A DNA stretch of 10,646 nucleotides from Actinomycetota bacterium (GCA_009705235.1 WLCR01000023.1:1-10646), one strand, 5' to 3'. Positions 1 to 9,123 are shown, counted from the stretch's first letter. The notes: generated from the letters alone by a model not told the origin. A program made the numbers and translations.

Positions 1-940
<940 letters not shown>

Positions 941-946
941 CGCCCC

Positions 947-952
947 AGTCTA
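947..952 (-). promoter_or_regulatory. Candidate -10 element of a leaderless ndk promoter
   Basis: TAGACT on the minus strand, fitting the TANNNT pattern of actinobacterial -10 boxes, lies immediately after the DUF4233 stop codon. Six bases (GGGGCG) separate it from the GTG of ndk, so transcription would start at or next to the start codon. No good -35 is visible 16-18 bases upstream. Confidence 0.5.
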
Positions 953-1288
953 TTAGGGTTTTTTCGGGCTCGCAGCCAGCAAGGCAGCGCGAGCAGCCTC
1001 ACCCTTGCGGCCCACAACGATGGCTGCCACCCATAGACCAATCAAAACCACCCCAATGATGAAGAAGGATGGCTCAACAAATCCGAAGCCGATCATCGCT
1101 ATTTGCATGAGCGAACCAATTACAAATCCACCTGGTCGACGGACAAGCGCTGCTGAAACAAAAAGCAAGAATGAAACCACGCAACCATAGATAATCGCGG
1201 CGCTTGAGTGATCTTTCATAGCAAGAAGGATTGCAAAACCCATAGTCATGCTCTCAGCAATTAACACCGATGCTCCAAGAATTTTCAT
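953..1288 (-). CDS. DUF4233 small membrane protein
   Basis: A 111-residue membrane protein of unknown function. Four hydrophobic segments are visible, at about residues 5-24, 29-48, 54-72 and 74-92. RRPGG lies between the second and third, and the tail is basic (GRKGEAARAALLAASPKKP). The assignment to DUF4233 rests on size, four-helix layout and position: in Actinobacteria this family typically sits directly downstream of folC. Its ATG overlaps the folC stop in an ATGA junction (1285-1288), so translation is likely coupled to folC. The context hints at a link to folate metabolism or simply conserved co-expression; no catalytic residues can be named. Confidence 0.85.
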   Translation of the reverse strand: MKILGASVLIAESMTMGFAILLAMKDHSSAAIIYGCVVSFLLFVSAALVRRPGGFVIGSLMQIAMIGFGFVEPSFFIIGVVLIGLWVAAIVVGRKGEAARAALLAASPKKP

Positions 1289-2631
1289 TGTGAAAACTTC
1301 TTTCGCACATATGTCCGAGCTTCGCCAACTGTTACAACAGATCCGGTAACAAGAATCCCCACTGTGTCTTCGCTCAGCGGACGCACAGCATCACCAACTG
1401 CTCGGTCCAGTGCGGCCTCTAGATTTGACACTTCAAATACACGATCTGCTCCAAAAATTTTGGATGCAATCTTTTCTAACTCACCAGATGGCATGGCACG
1501 TGATGAAGAACTTTGGGTAACAATGACATGATCAACAATTGGTTCTAGTTCTTGGAAAATTCCTGTTGCATCTTTATCCCCAAAAACACCAACAACAGCA
1601 ATAATTTCATCAAAGTTAAATTCGTTTAGTAAGGTCTCGGCCAGAGCCTTTGCACCATGTGGATTATGCGCAGCATCTAAAATCACTGTTGGGTCACGAT
1701 GTACAACTTCACAGCGCCCAGGAGATGTCACTGCGGCAAAGCCAGCTCTAACCGCATCGATATCTAGGGGCTGGTCTCCGAAGAACGCTTCTACTGCAAC
1801 TAAAGCCGAAGCGGCATTTGCAGCTTGATGGCGACCATGCAACGGTAAAAAGATTTCATCGTATGTGTCATGAATACCTTGAATCGTTAACAACTGCCCA
1901 CCAACAGCAACTGCGCGTGATGCCACTGAGTATTCAACGCCTTCGCGCACGACATCTGCGCCTACTTCAGCGGCCTTTCGGATTAACTCTTTGGCTGCCT
2001 CTGGTTCTTGCTGAGCAAGTACAACAAACCCACCCTCTTTAATGATTCCGGCCTTTGTTGAGGCAATTTCGTGCAAGGTATTGCCCAAATACTCCATATG
2101 ATCAAAACCAATAGGCATTAAGACAGAAACATCGGCTTCAACGACATTGGTTGCATCCCATAGTCCACCCATGCCAACTTCAATTACTCCTACATCGACT
2201 GGATGTTCAGCAAATGCTGCAAAGGCTAATGCAGTGATTGCTTCAAAGAATGAGATCGGATGTTCGAACTTTGTATCCATTAATTCAAGGTATGCCGCAA
2301 TATCGTTATAAGAAAATATTAATTCTTTGGGATCTATCGGTTCACCGTTGATCGCAATTCGTTCGCGGTAGGTTTCTAAGTGTGGGCTAGTAAATCGACC
2401 TGTTCGCAAACCATGAGCAAATAACAATGAATCAATCATTCGTGATGTCGTTGTCTTACCATTGGTGCCACCAATATGAATCGTTGGATATGTCAATTGT
2501 GGCGAACCTAAAAGATCTACTAGGGCTGCAATTCGTTCGGTAGTTGGTGCAATCCGTGTTTCTGGCCAACGCGCAAGCAATGCTTGCTCAATTGCATCTA
2601 CACGCTCTTGATCATCCGGAGAAATCATCAT
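1285..2631 (-). CDS. folC: Bifunctional folylpolyglutamate synthase / dihydrofolate synthase
   Basis: ATP-dependent ligase of the Mur/FolC family that joins glutamate to dihydropteroate and then lengthens the polyglutamate tail of folates, in the cytosol. At 448 residues it has the usual length. Visible are the P-loop HIGGTNGKTTTSR (52-64), the omega-loop FTSPHLETYRERI (80-92), EVGMGGLWDATNV (151-163), and the motif with the probably carbamylated lysine, STKAGIIK (Lys193). The substrate and C-domain signatures GRHQAANAASAL and LDAAHNPHGAKAL (318-330) follow. Whether it has both activities or only one cannot be read from the sequence. Its ATG overlaps the valS stop (ATGA at 2628-2631); a second ATG follows at once, so the start could be 2628. 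The DUF4233 gene overlaps its end in the same manner, giving a translationally coupled trio. Confidence 0.95.
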   Translation of the reverse strand: MMISPDDQERVDAIEQALLARWPETRIAPTTERIAALVDLLGSPQLTYPTIHIGGTNGKTTTSRMIDSLLFAHGLRTGRFTSPHLETYRERIAINGEPIDPKELIFSYNDIAAYLELMDTKFEHPISFFEAITALAFAAFAEHPVDVGVIEVGMGGLWDATNVVEADVSVLMPIGFDHMEYLGNTLHEIASTKAGIIKEGGFVVLAQQEPEAAKELIRKAAEVGADVVREGVEYSVASRAVAVGGQLLTIQGIHDTYDEIFLPLHGRHQAANAASALVAVEAFFGDQPLDIDAVRAGFAAVTSPGRCEVVHRDPTVILDAAHNPHGAKALAETLLNEFNFDEIIAVVGVFGDKDATGIFQELEPIVDHVIVTQSSSSRAMPSGELEKIASKIFGADRVFEVSNLEAALDRAVGDAVRPLSEDTVGILVTGSVVTVGEARTYVRKKFSQ

Positions 2632-5210
2632 GCCTGCGGTAATCCTGCAAGCACAGCTGTTATACGTTCGATATCTGCTGTTGTCTTTGCAAGTCGTTCT
2701 CGAATTTCAACAACAACATCTTCAGGAGCTTTAGCCATAAAACCTTGGTTGTTCAGCTTTACTTCAGCGGTTTGCTTGTCTTTTGTGGCCGTTACTAAAT
2801 CTTTTTCAAGACGTGCACGCTCTGCAACAACATCGATTGACTCAGTTAGATCAAATTCAATTGTTACGCCGGCTGCTTCGCACTTTGCACTTGGTGTTAT
2901 GTCTCCAAGTTCCATACGCACAACAAAAGCAACAGCCGATGCATAATTTGCAATATCGCCCTTTGCAATAATGCGACCCGGAATCTTTAATGAACTCTTG
3001 ATTCCTTGATCGTTACGGAAACGACGAACCTCGGTAATGATCTCTTGCAGCTGGGAAACTAGGTTTTCAGCCTTCTTGTCGATATGGGCAGAATTAGCTA
3101 TAGGCCATTCAGCTACTACAAGTGACTCTCCCCCAGTGAAAGTTGTCCACATGTGCTCGGTAATAAATGGCATGACCGGATGCATTAAGCGGAATAACTG
3201 GTCCAATACATGACCCAATACGCGCTTGGTTGCATCAGCGTTTCCTGACGCGAAAGCTTCTTTTGAAAGTTCTAAATACCAGTCACACAAATCATCCCAA
3301 GCAAAGTGATACATCAATTCGCATGCTCGCGAGAATTCATACTTTTCCAGAAGATCAGTTGTTTCTTTAACAGTTTCAGATAGACGACTAAGGATCCACT
3401 TATCAATTGCATTAAGTGAATCAACTGGTGGCAAGTCACCAGAAACTGTTGCACCGTTCATCATTGCAAAACGCGTTGCATTCCATAGCTTGGTTGCGAA
3501 GTTACGAGAACCACCAATCCAGTCTTCGGCTAGGGCCTGATCTGTGCCTGGATTAGCACCGCGCGCCAAGGTAAAGCGAAGCGCATCTGCCCCGTACTTA
3601 TCCATGAATTCAATTGGATCAACAACGTTTCCGCGGCTCTTCGACATCTTTTTACCAAATTGATCTCGTACTAAACCATGCAACATGATTGTTTTAAATG
3701 GTGCAACACCATCCATGGCAAATGTTGACATCATCATCATGCGTACAACCCAGAAGAATAAGATGTCATAACCGGTAACAAGCACAGATGTTGGATAAAA
3801 CTTTGCCAGATCTGCTGTTTTTTCTGGCCATCCAAATGTAGAAAAAGCCCATTGACCAGATGAGAACCAGGTATCTAAAACATCTGGATCCTGTGTCCAG
3901 CCAGCTGGAGCGGTTTCATCAGGACCGACAACTTGTACTTCACCGTTTGGTCCATACCAAACTGGAATTCGGTGCCCCCACCACAACTGTCGAGAAATAC
4001 ACCAGTCGTGCATGTTATCGACCCAATCAAAATAACGTGGAGCAAGTGCTGCTGGTTCAATTGTTACTTCACCACTGCGCACAGCATCCGCAGATGCCTT
4101 AGCCATCGGCGCAACCTTTACAAACCACTGCTTTGATAAACGTGGTTCAACCGTTGTATCGCAACGAGAACAGTGACCAACGGCGTGCATATACGGACGC
4201 TTTTCAGCGACGATGCGTCCCATCTCCTTTAACTTTGCAACTACGGCTACGCGCGCATCGAATCGATCCATGCCATCAAACTCTGTGCCAGTTCCATCCA
4301 TTATGGCGTGCTCGTTCATGATCACAACAAACGGAACGTTGTGGCGCATCGCCATTTCAAAGTCATTTGGATCATGTGCTGCAGTCACCTTTACTGCGCC
4401 CGTTCCAAAGTCAGGATCAACTAATTCATCAGCGATAATCGGAATCATTCGGTTAACTAGAGGCAATAAAACTTCTGTACCCACCATGTGTTTGTATCGA
4501 GGATCATCTGGGTGCACGGCAACTGCGCCGTCTCCCAACATTGTTTCGGCTCGAGTCGTTGCAATCACAATGCTTTGTTCACCTTCGCCATAACGAATCT
4601 GAACGAACTCACCTGCGTCATCTTGGTGCTCAACTTCAATATCTGACAACGCTGTTAAGCATCGTGGACACCAGTTGATAATTCTTTCGGCGCGATAAAT
4701 TAGACCCGCGTCATACATGCGCTTGAAGATTGCTACAACCGCCTTGGACATTCCTTCATCCATGGTGAATCGTTCGCGAGACCAATCAACAGATGATCCA
4801 AGTCGTTTCATCTGATCAAGAATCGCACCGCCTGATTCTTCTTTCCATAGCCACACTTTTTTAACAAACTCATCGCGCCCAAGATCGTGGCGTGATTTGC
4901 CATCGGACGCTAATTGTTTTTCAACAACATTTTGAGTTGCAATACCTGCATGGTCCATTCCGGGTAGCCATAAAACTTCGAAGCCTTGCATGCGCTTCAT
5001 ACGCGATAAACAATCCTGCAATGTTTGATCCAGCGCGTGACCAATGTGTAAAACACCGGTGACATTTGGTGGAGGCAAAACAATCGAAAATGCTGGCTTG
5101 TTAGATGAAGCATCAGCTGTGAAATATCCGGCCGTCATCCACTTTTGATACAGCGGTGATTCAATCTCGTTTGGCGAGAAGGATGAGGCTAATTCACGGC
5201 TTGAAGACAT
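2628..5210 (-). CDS. valS: Valyl-tRNA synthetase
   Basis: Class I aminoacyl-tRNA synthetase that charges tRNA-Val and hydrolyses mischarged Thr-tRNA-Val. The 860 residues contain, in order: the Rossmann-fold HIGH motif (HIGHA, 55-59, in PPPNVTGVLHIGHAL); Cys-X2-Cys pairs at 181-184 and 347-350 that flank the editing insertion and may bind zinc; editing-domain signatures ATTRAETMLGD (217-227) and FGTGAVKVTAAHDPND (268-283); WCISRQLWWGHRIPVW (403-418); VTGYDILFFWVVRM (478-491); and KMSKS (521-525). An anticodon-binding helical domain follows, then a C-terminal coiled-coil arm (about 792-855) ending in LAGL. ATG at 5210 has no Shine-Dalgarno but has TAGACT 7 bases upstream. The gene starts 15 bases after the clpX stop and may have its own leaderless transcript besides read-through. 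Confidence 0.98.
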   Translation of the reverse strand: MSSSRELASSFSPNEIESPLYQKWMTAGYFTADASSNKPAFSIVLPPPNVTGVLHIGHALDQTLQDCLSRMKRMQGFEVLWLPGMDHAGIATQNVVEKQLASDGKSRHDLGRDEFVKKVWLWKEESGGAILDQMKRLGSSVDWSRERFTMDEGMSKAVVAIFKRMYDAGLIYRAERIINWCPRCLTALSDIEVEHQDDAGEFVQIRYGEGEQSIVIATTRAETMLGDGAVAVHPDDPRYKHMVGTEVLLPLVNRMIPIIADELVDPDFGTGAVKVTAAHDPNDFEMAMRHNVPFVVIMNEHAIMDGTGTEFDGMDRFDARVAVVAKLKEMGRIVAEKRPYMHAVGHCSRCDTTVEPRLSKQWFVKVAPMAKASADAVRSGEVTIEPAALAPRYFDWVDNMHDWCISRQLWWGHRIPVWYGPNGEVQVVGPDETAPAGWTQDPDVLDTWFSSGQWAFSTFGWPEKTADLAKFYPTSVLVTGYDILFFWVVRMMMMSTFAMDGVAPFKTIMLHGLVRDQFGKKMSKSRGNVVDPIEFMDKYGADALRFTLARGANPGTDQALAEDWIGGSRNFATKLWNATRFAMMNGATVSGDLPPVDSLNAIDKWILSRLSETVKETTDLLEKYEFSRACELMYHFAWDDLCDWYLELSKEAFASGNADATKRVLGHVLDQLFRLMHPVMPFITEHMWTTFTGGESLVVAEWPIANSAHIDKKAENLVSQLQEIITEVRRFRNDQGIKSSLKIPGRIIAKGDIANYASAVAFVVRMELGDITPSAKCEAAGVTIEFDLTESIDVVAERARLEKDLVTATKDKQTAEVKLNNQGFMAKAPEDVVVEIRERLAKTTADIERITAVLAGLPQA

Positions 5211-5217
5211 AGTGCGC

Positions 5218-5223
5218 AGTCTA
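5218..5223 (-). promoter_or_regulatory. Candidate -10 element of a leaderless valS promoter
   Basis: TAGACT on the minus strand, in the 15-base gap after the clpX stop codon. Seven bases (GCGCACT) separate it from the ATG of valS. The nearest purine-rich stretch (GAGGAG, inside the clpX end) is about 28 bases from the ATG, too far to serve as Shine-Dalgarno. No clear -35 is seen. Confidence 0.45.
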
Positions 5224-5225
5224 GA

Positions 5226-6512
5226 TTATGCGCTCTTCTCCTCTGCACCTTTTGGTGCTCGTGAGCGCTTTGGTCCAGTGTGATGTACCAAAGTTGGTGC
5301 TCCGCCAGATGTGATGCACTCCTTGGTGATAATCACCTTTTCGACATCTGTGCGGCTTGGTACGTCATACATCACTGCAAGAAGTACAGATTCCATGATT
5401 GCGCGAAGCCCACGTGCGCCCGTGCCACGTTCTTGCGCAAGATCTGCAATTGCAAGCAAGGCTTCATCATCAAATGTAAGTTCAACATGATCAAGATCAA
5501 ATAGACGCTGATACTGCTTAACAAGTGCGTTCTTTGGCTCTGTAAGGATCTGCATTAATGCAGGCTTATCAAGGTTTTCAACACTTGTTAATACCGGCAA
5601 ACGACCAATAAATTCTGGAATCATGCCAAATTTCAAAAGATCTTCTGGCATTACATCAGCAAAGATATCCTTACGGTTTTTATCTGAAGCATCCTGCAAA
5701 GTTGCATTAAAGCCAACACCTGATTTTCCAATGCGGCTTTCGATAATCTTTTCAAGGCCAGAAAAAGCTCCACCAACGATGAACAAAACATTTGTTGTAT
5801 CAATCTGAATAAATTCTTGATGTGGGTGCTTGCGACCGCCCTGAGGTGGAACTGAGGCAACTGTTCCTTCCAGAATCTTTAGCAATGCTTGCTGAACGCC
5901 TTCACCTGACACATCGCGCGTGATTGAAGGATTTTCAGATTTGCGTGCCACTTTATCGATCTCATCGATATAGATAATTCCTGTTTCAGCTTTTTTCACA
6001 TCATAATCTGCAGCCTGCAAAAGCTTGAGCAAAATGTTTTCAACATCTTCTCCGACGTATCCTGCTTCGGTAAGTGCAGTTGCATCTGCAATTGCAAATG
6101 GAACGTTAAGCATGCGAGCCAATGTCTGTGCCATTAGTGTCTTGCCACAACCAGTTGGTCCCAGCATCAAAATATTTGACTTAGCTAATTCAATAGCTCC
6201 ATCACCCTTTGATTCACCACTCTGCACGCGCTTGTAATGGTTGTACACCGCAACAGATAGAGACTTCTTTGCGCGATCTTGCCCAATTACATACTGGTCT
6301 AGAAATTCAAAGATTGCTTGCGGCTTTGGAAGTTCAGCTAAACCAAGTGAGGCCGCTTCGCTGAGTTCTTCAACAATGATCTCGTTACATAGCTCGATAC
6401 ATTCATCACAGATATAAACGCCAGGACCGGCAATGAGCTTTTTAACTTGCTTCTGGGTTTTGCCACAGAAGGAGCACTTCAGCAGATCGCTTGTTTCGCC
6501 GATTCTTGTCAT
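5226..6512 (-). CDS. clpX: ATP-dependent Clp protease ATPase subunit ClpX
   Basis: AAA+ unfoldase that recognises tagged or damaged proteins, unfolds them and threads them into the ClpP chamber. The 428-residue protein has every expected element: an N-terminal C4 zinc finger (Cys13, Cys16, Cys35, Cys38), Walker A GPTGCGKT (118-125), the pore loop GYVG (151-154), Walker B IIYIDEID (179-186), the RKH pore loop (227-229), the arginine-finger region IPEFIGRLP (298-306), and sensor-2 GTGARGLR (363-370). The ClpP-docking loop reads VGF (266-268), where Escherichia coli has IGF and M. tuberculosis LGF as I recall, a conservative change. The C-tail is basic then acidic ([15 protein letters not shown]). 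It is separated from clpP1P2 by an MFS gene. No Shine-Dalgarno precedes the ATG; TAAAAT lies 6 bases upstream, suggesting its own leaderless promoter. Confidence 0.98.
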   Translation of the reverse strand: MTRIGETSDLLKCSFCGKTQKQVKKLIAGPGVYICDECIELCNEIIVEELSEAASLGLAELPKPQAIFEFLDQYVIGQDRAKKSLSVAVYNHYKRVQSGESKGDGAIELAKSNILMLGPTGCGKTLMAQTLARMLNVPFAIADATALTEAGYVGEDVENILLKLLQAADYDVKKAETGIIYIDEIDKVARKSENPSITRDVSGEGVQQALLKILEGTVASVPPQGGRKHPHQEFIQIDTTNVLFIVGGAFSGLEKIIESRIGKSGVGFNATLQDASDKNRKDIFADVMPEDLLKFGMIPEFIGRLPVLTSVENLDKPALMQILTEPKNALVKQYQRLFDLDHVELTFDDEALLAIADLAQERGTGARGLRAIMESVLLAVMYDVPSRTDVEKVIITKECITSGGAPTLVHHTGPKRSRAPKGAEEKSA

Positions 6513-6518
6513 GGCTTA

Positions 6519-6524
6519 ATTTTA
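6519..6524 (-). promoter_or_regulatory. Candidate -10 element of a leaderless clpX promoter
   Basis: TAAAAT on the minus strand, one mismatch from TATAAT, followed by six bases (TAAGCC) and then the clpX ATG. Transcription would start at the A of the ATG. The 47-base gap between the MFS stop and clpX has no Shine-Dalgarno close to the ATG. The -35 region is not recognisable. Confidence 0.55.
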
Positions 6525-6559
6525 CGTTCCCGTGTGAATTTGTGCTGGGGTTTTTGCGC

Positions 6560-7813
6560 TTAGTTGTGTTCGCCGTGAGAATAATCAGTGCCGTTTTGCT
6601 TCTTAGGCATCTTCATATCCTTGACGCCCGGAACTCCAAGGATCGCAAAGCTAATTAGAACATGAAAGATTGAGGCGCCGATTAGCAACTCTTTTTCGCC
6701 AAACAATGCAACAGCTGGGCCAATTAATGCCATACCTATTGGCATCAATCCAGCCGAACCCATGTGATCAATTGAAAACACTCGGCCTTGTAAATGTTGT
6801 GGGACTTCTCGCTGCACCGCAGAAGACCACCACGCTTCCCAAGGTCCAACAGAAAATCCTGCTAACAAATATGCGATTACTACAAATGTTTCAGATACGG
6901 GAAATGCCAAAGCTAACGGTGCGATGATGATGAACATCCAGACAAAGATTGAAACGTAGCCTTCGTGTTTCACTTTAATTCTCACGCACAGAAGCGCGGA
7001 AATAATGCTTCCGACTGAAAAGGCTGCGGCTGCCAAGGCGAATGGAGTGTTTGAATCAAATTCCCGTCGGCTAATAACAGGCAGAAGAACAGTTTCGGCC
7101 GCAATAACAACCATTAACTGGAATGACACCATAAGGATAAAAGCACCAATCCATGGAATGTCTCGAACGGTACGTAAACCTTCGCGAAGTTCTGTTAAAA
7201 ATGGTTCTTGTTCGCGCTTATTGCCATTGATATCTTCCTTGATTTTAGAAAGAAAATAAGTTCCAAGCGCGAAAGCTGCTGCTGTAAAAATAAAAGTAAA
7301 TCTGGCCCCAATCAAGAAGACTGATGCCCCACCAATACCGGGACCAACGATAGATGCACCTTTGGTAACAATGTTACGAGCAACATTTGCTGCAGGAAGT
7401 TTTTCGTCAGGAACAAGACTTGGGATAATTGCACCAGCTGCGGCGGCACCAAATGCATCACCTACACCCATCAAGAAAACGGCCAACCCTAATAAAAAGT
7501 GAGGCATTGTTGGTGTTGAGACAAAAATCAACGAAACAACTAATGCAGATCTAAATAAATCTGCACCAATCATTACATTTCTGCGAGGTAATCTGTCAGC
7601 CCATACGCCAGCAAAGGGTGCAAAGAGAACTCCAGATAAAATACGTGCACCAAGGATCAATCCTAAAGAGGTTGCTGTTCCACCTGCATCAAGAACGGCA
7701 ACAGCAAGTGCTATTGGAAATGCAGATGCACCTAAAACGAAAATTGTGTTCGAAAACCAAAAGAACCGGTATCCCTTGTATGACCAAAGGGAACCCGGCT
7801 CAAATAGTTTCAC
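6560..7813 (-). CDS. Major facilitator superfamily exporter (MFS_3/EntS-like)
   Basis: Predicted proton-driven transporter of the inner membrane, 417 residues. About ten to twelve hydrophobic helices are apparent, in two halves joined by a charged central loop (SKIKEDINGNKREQEPF, 189-205). After the second helix the MFS motif-A-like loop GVWADRLPRRNVM (69-81) is clear. SLVPDEKLPAANVARN (132-147) and the C-half equivalent REVPQHLQGRVFSID (335-349) are typical of the MFS_3 branch that includes the enterobactin exporter EntS and macrolide efflux proteins. The substrate cannot be inferred. The short His-rich tail ends SHGEHN. Start is GTG at 7813; the codon just upstream is an in-frame TAA, so it cannot begin earlier. 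No Shine-Dalgarno is seen. The gene begins 17 bases after clpP2 and may be co-transcribed with it. Confidence 0.88.
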   Translation of the reverse strand: MKLFEPGSLWSYKGYRFFWFSNTIFVLGASAFPIALAVAVLDAGGTATSLGLILGARILSGVLFAPFAGVWADRLPRRNVMIGADLFRSALVVSLIFVSTPTMPHFLLGLAVFLMGVGDAFGAAAAGAIIPSLVPDEKLPAANVARNIVTKGASIVGPGIGGASVFLIGARFTFIFTAAAFALGTYFLSKIKEDINGNKREQEPFLTELREGLRTVRDIPWIGAFILMVSFQLMVVIAAETVLLPVISRREFDSNTPFALAAAAFSVGSIISALLCVRIKVKHEGYVSIFVWMFIIIAPLALAFPVSETFVVIAYLLAGFSVGPWEAWWSSAVQREVPQHLQGRVFSIDHMGSAGLMPIGMALIGPAVALFGEKELLIGASIFHVLISFAILGVPGVKDMKMPKKQNGTDYSHGEHN

Positions 7814-7818
7814 TTAAA

Positions 7819-7824
7819 TGTATA
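7819..7824 (-). promoter_or_regulatory. Weak candidate -10 element before the MFS gene
   Basis: TATACA on the minus strand, with only five bases (TTTAA) to the GTG of the exporter gene. The spacing is one or two bases shorter than at the ndk, valS and clpX sites. It is listed because the gene has no Shine-Dalgarno and the region is AT-rich, where such matches also arise by chance. Confidence 0.22.
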
Positions 7825-7830
7825 GAAGAA

Positions 7831-8448
7831 TTACTTCTTAGCCTTTCGTGATGCAAGAACTTGATCGATAATTCCGTATTCAACAGCTTCAGCTGCAGTA
7901 AGAATCTTGTCGCGTTCGATATCTTTACGAATTTCTTCTGAAGTCTTAACCACATGGCGTGACAACAAGTCTTCTTGCAAACGAGTGATTCGATCGATTT
8001 CGCGTGCTTGAATTTCGATATCAGATGCCTGACCGCCACCTTCTGATGATGGTTGGTGAATCAAGATGCGTGAATGCTCTAATGCGTAACGCTTTCCTTT
8101 AGCACCACCAGCAAGAATGACAGCTGCTGCAGATGCTGCCTGTCCCAAGCAAATAGTGCTGATGTCTGGGCGCACAAATTGCATAGTGTCATAAATCGCT
8201 GTCAGCGCTGTAAATGATCCACCAGGTGAGTTGATGTAGATCATGATGTCGCGATCTGGATCCATTGATTCCAAAGTCAACAACTGAGCCATTACATCGT
8301 TTGCAACCGTGTCATCAATTGGCTGACCCATGAAAATGATGCGCTCTTCAAATAGTTTTGTATATGGATCTTGACGCTTGTATCCGTAGGCTGTTTTTTC
8401 TTCAACAGTTGGAAGAACATAGCGTGCATTAATTTCTTGGAATGTCAT
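7831..8448 (-). CDS. clpP2: ATP-dependent Clp protease proteolytic subunit ClpP2
   Basis: Serine peptidase subunit that in Actinobacteria assembles with ClpP1 into a mixed two-ring tetradecamer degrading substrates supplied by ClpX or ClpC. The 205 residues carry an intact catalytic triad: Ser106 in GQAASAAA, His131 in RILIHQPS, and Asp180 in IERDKILTA. The oligomer-interface segment [20 protein letters not shown] lies at 71-90. The long N-terminal segment (first about 30 residues, with [18 protein letters not shown]) and the gene order mark it as the ClpP2 type. The ATG overlaps the clpP1 stop by one base (TAATG at 8446-8450), with GGAGG nine bases upstream (8458-8462), so translation is coupled and gives near-equal amounts of both subunits. 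Confidence 0.97.
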   Translation of the reverse strand: MTFQEINARYVLPTVEEKTAYGYKRQDPYTKLFEERIIFMGQPIDDTVANDVMAQLLTLESMDPDRDIMIYINSPGGSFTALTAIYDTMQFVRPDISTICLGQAASAAAVILAGGAKGKRYALEHSRILIHQPSSEGGGQASDIEIQAREIDRITRLQEDLLSRHVVKTSEEIRKDIERDKILTAAEAVEYGIIDQVLASRKAKK

Positions 8449-9026
8449 TACGCTTTTCCTCCAGTGATTTGCCCCAGTGAAGTAACTACATGATCAACAA
8501 AGCCATAATCCTTAGCATCTTTTGCATTGAACCAGTTATCCCGATCTGAATCTGCAAGAATCTTTTCTAGTGTTTGACCGGTGTGCAAAGCATTGAGTTC
8601 TGAAAGTGTTTGCTTCGTAATAGCCATTTGCTCAGCCTGAATACGAATATCAATCGCGTTTCCGCCAATTCCACCAAGTGGTTGGTGCATCAAAATACGT
8701 GAACTATTGGTTGCATAGCGCTTGCCCTTAGTTCCTGATGTAAGAAGGAACTGACCCATTGAAGCGGCCATTCCAAAGGTAACTGTTGAAACATCATTTG
8801 GAATCAGCTGCATCGTGTCGTAGATCGCCATTCCTGCAGTTACAGATCCACCAGGAGAGTTGATGTACATAAAAATATCTTTCTTCGCATCAAGTGATGA
8901 CAGAAGAAGCAACTGAGCACAAACCATGTTGGCCATGTCATCGCGGACTTCGCCGGACATGAAAACAATTCGCTCTTCAAGCAGGCGGTTGTAAATCTGG
9001 TCCTTCATCTTGCTGTCTGTGTCCAC
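8448..9026 (-). CDS. clpP1: ATP-dependent Clp protease proteolytic subunit ClpP1
   Basis: Partner of ClpP2 in the mixed ClpP1P2 peptidase. With the start chosen here it has 193 residues and an intact triad: Ser89 in GMAASMGQ, His114 in [10 protein letters not shown], and Asp163 in [28 protein letters not shown] and [10 protein letters not shown] are family signatures. The open frame extends up to a TTG at 9068 (206 residues), but I chose GTG at 9026. A perfect AGGAGG (9035-9040) lies 8 bases before it, inside the longer frame, and the protein then begins [20 protein letters not shown], close in length to the roughly 200-residue M. tuberculosis ClpP1. It is first of the clpP1-clpP2 pair. A ClgR-like box lies about 100 bases upstream. 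Confidence 0.97.
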   Translation of the reverse strand: MDTDSKMKDQIYNRLLEERIVFMSGEVRDDMANMVCAQLLLLSSLDAKKDIFMYINSPGGSVTAGMAIYDTMQLIPNDVSTVTFGMAASMGQFLLTSGTKGKRYATNSSRILMHQPLGGIGGNAIDIRIQAEQMAITKQTLSELNALHTGQTLEKILADSDRDNWFNAKDAKDYGFVDHVVTSLGQITGGKA

Positions 9027-9034
9027 GTCAATTG

Positions 9035-9040
9035 CCTCCT
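9035..9040 (-). promoter_or_regulatory. Shine-Dalgarno deciding the clpP1 start
   Basis: AGGAGG on the minus strand, 8 bases (CAATTGAC) before the GTG at 9026. It is the strongest ribosome-binding site in the window. It would be internal to, and useless for, the longer TTG-start version, which has no comparable site. Confidence 0.85.
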
Positions 9041-9058
9041 GTATTTTTACCTGTAGTG

Positions 9059-9064
9059 ACCTTA
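9059..9064 (-). promoter_or_regulatory. Weak candidate -10 element for clpP1P2
   Basis: TAAGGT on the minus strand fits TANNNT and would give a leader of roughly 25-30 bases containing the AGGAGG. No -35 match is visible at 16-18 bases; an activator-dependent promoter, as expected with an upstream ClgR box, often lacks one. Other placements are possible. Confidence 0.25.
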
Positions 9065-9123
9065 ACAATTAAGAAGGCAAAATGCTTCCCGATTACGAGA
9101 AATACATGCGTGAACTGCGTCGT

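Noticed and set aside
961..990. GGCT-GCG-AGCC hairpin at the end of the DUF4233 gene
   Set aside because: Four-base stem inside coding sequence, followed by a run of A rather than T on the transcribed strand; not a terminator.
4213..4593. 126-codon plus-strand open frame inside valS
   Set aside because: Fully antisense to the valS editing domain, whose conserved motifs fix the real frame; no plausible protein family.
5224..5246. T-box or attenuator leader for valS
   Set aside because: Only 15 bases separate clpX from valS, with no room for a specifier stem or antiterminator, and the -10 candidate points to a leaderless mRNA.
7825..7839. Inverted repeat AGAAG-TAATT-CTTCT at the clpP2 end, as a possible terminator
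   Set aside because: Only 5 AT-rich pairs with no following T-run on the minus strand; it overlaps the clpP2 stop and is too weak to terminate.
7800..8039. 79-codon minus-strand frame overlapping the clpP2 end
   Set aside because: Alternate frame of clpP2, where the catalytic Asp region and stop codon define the true reading.
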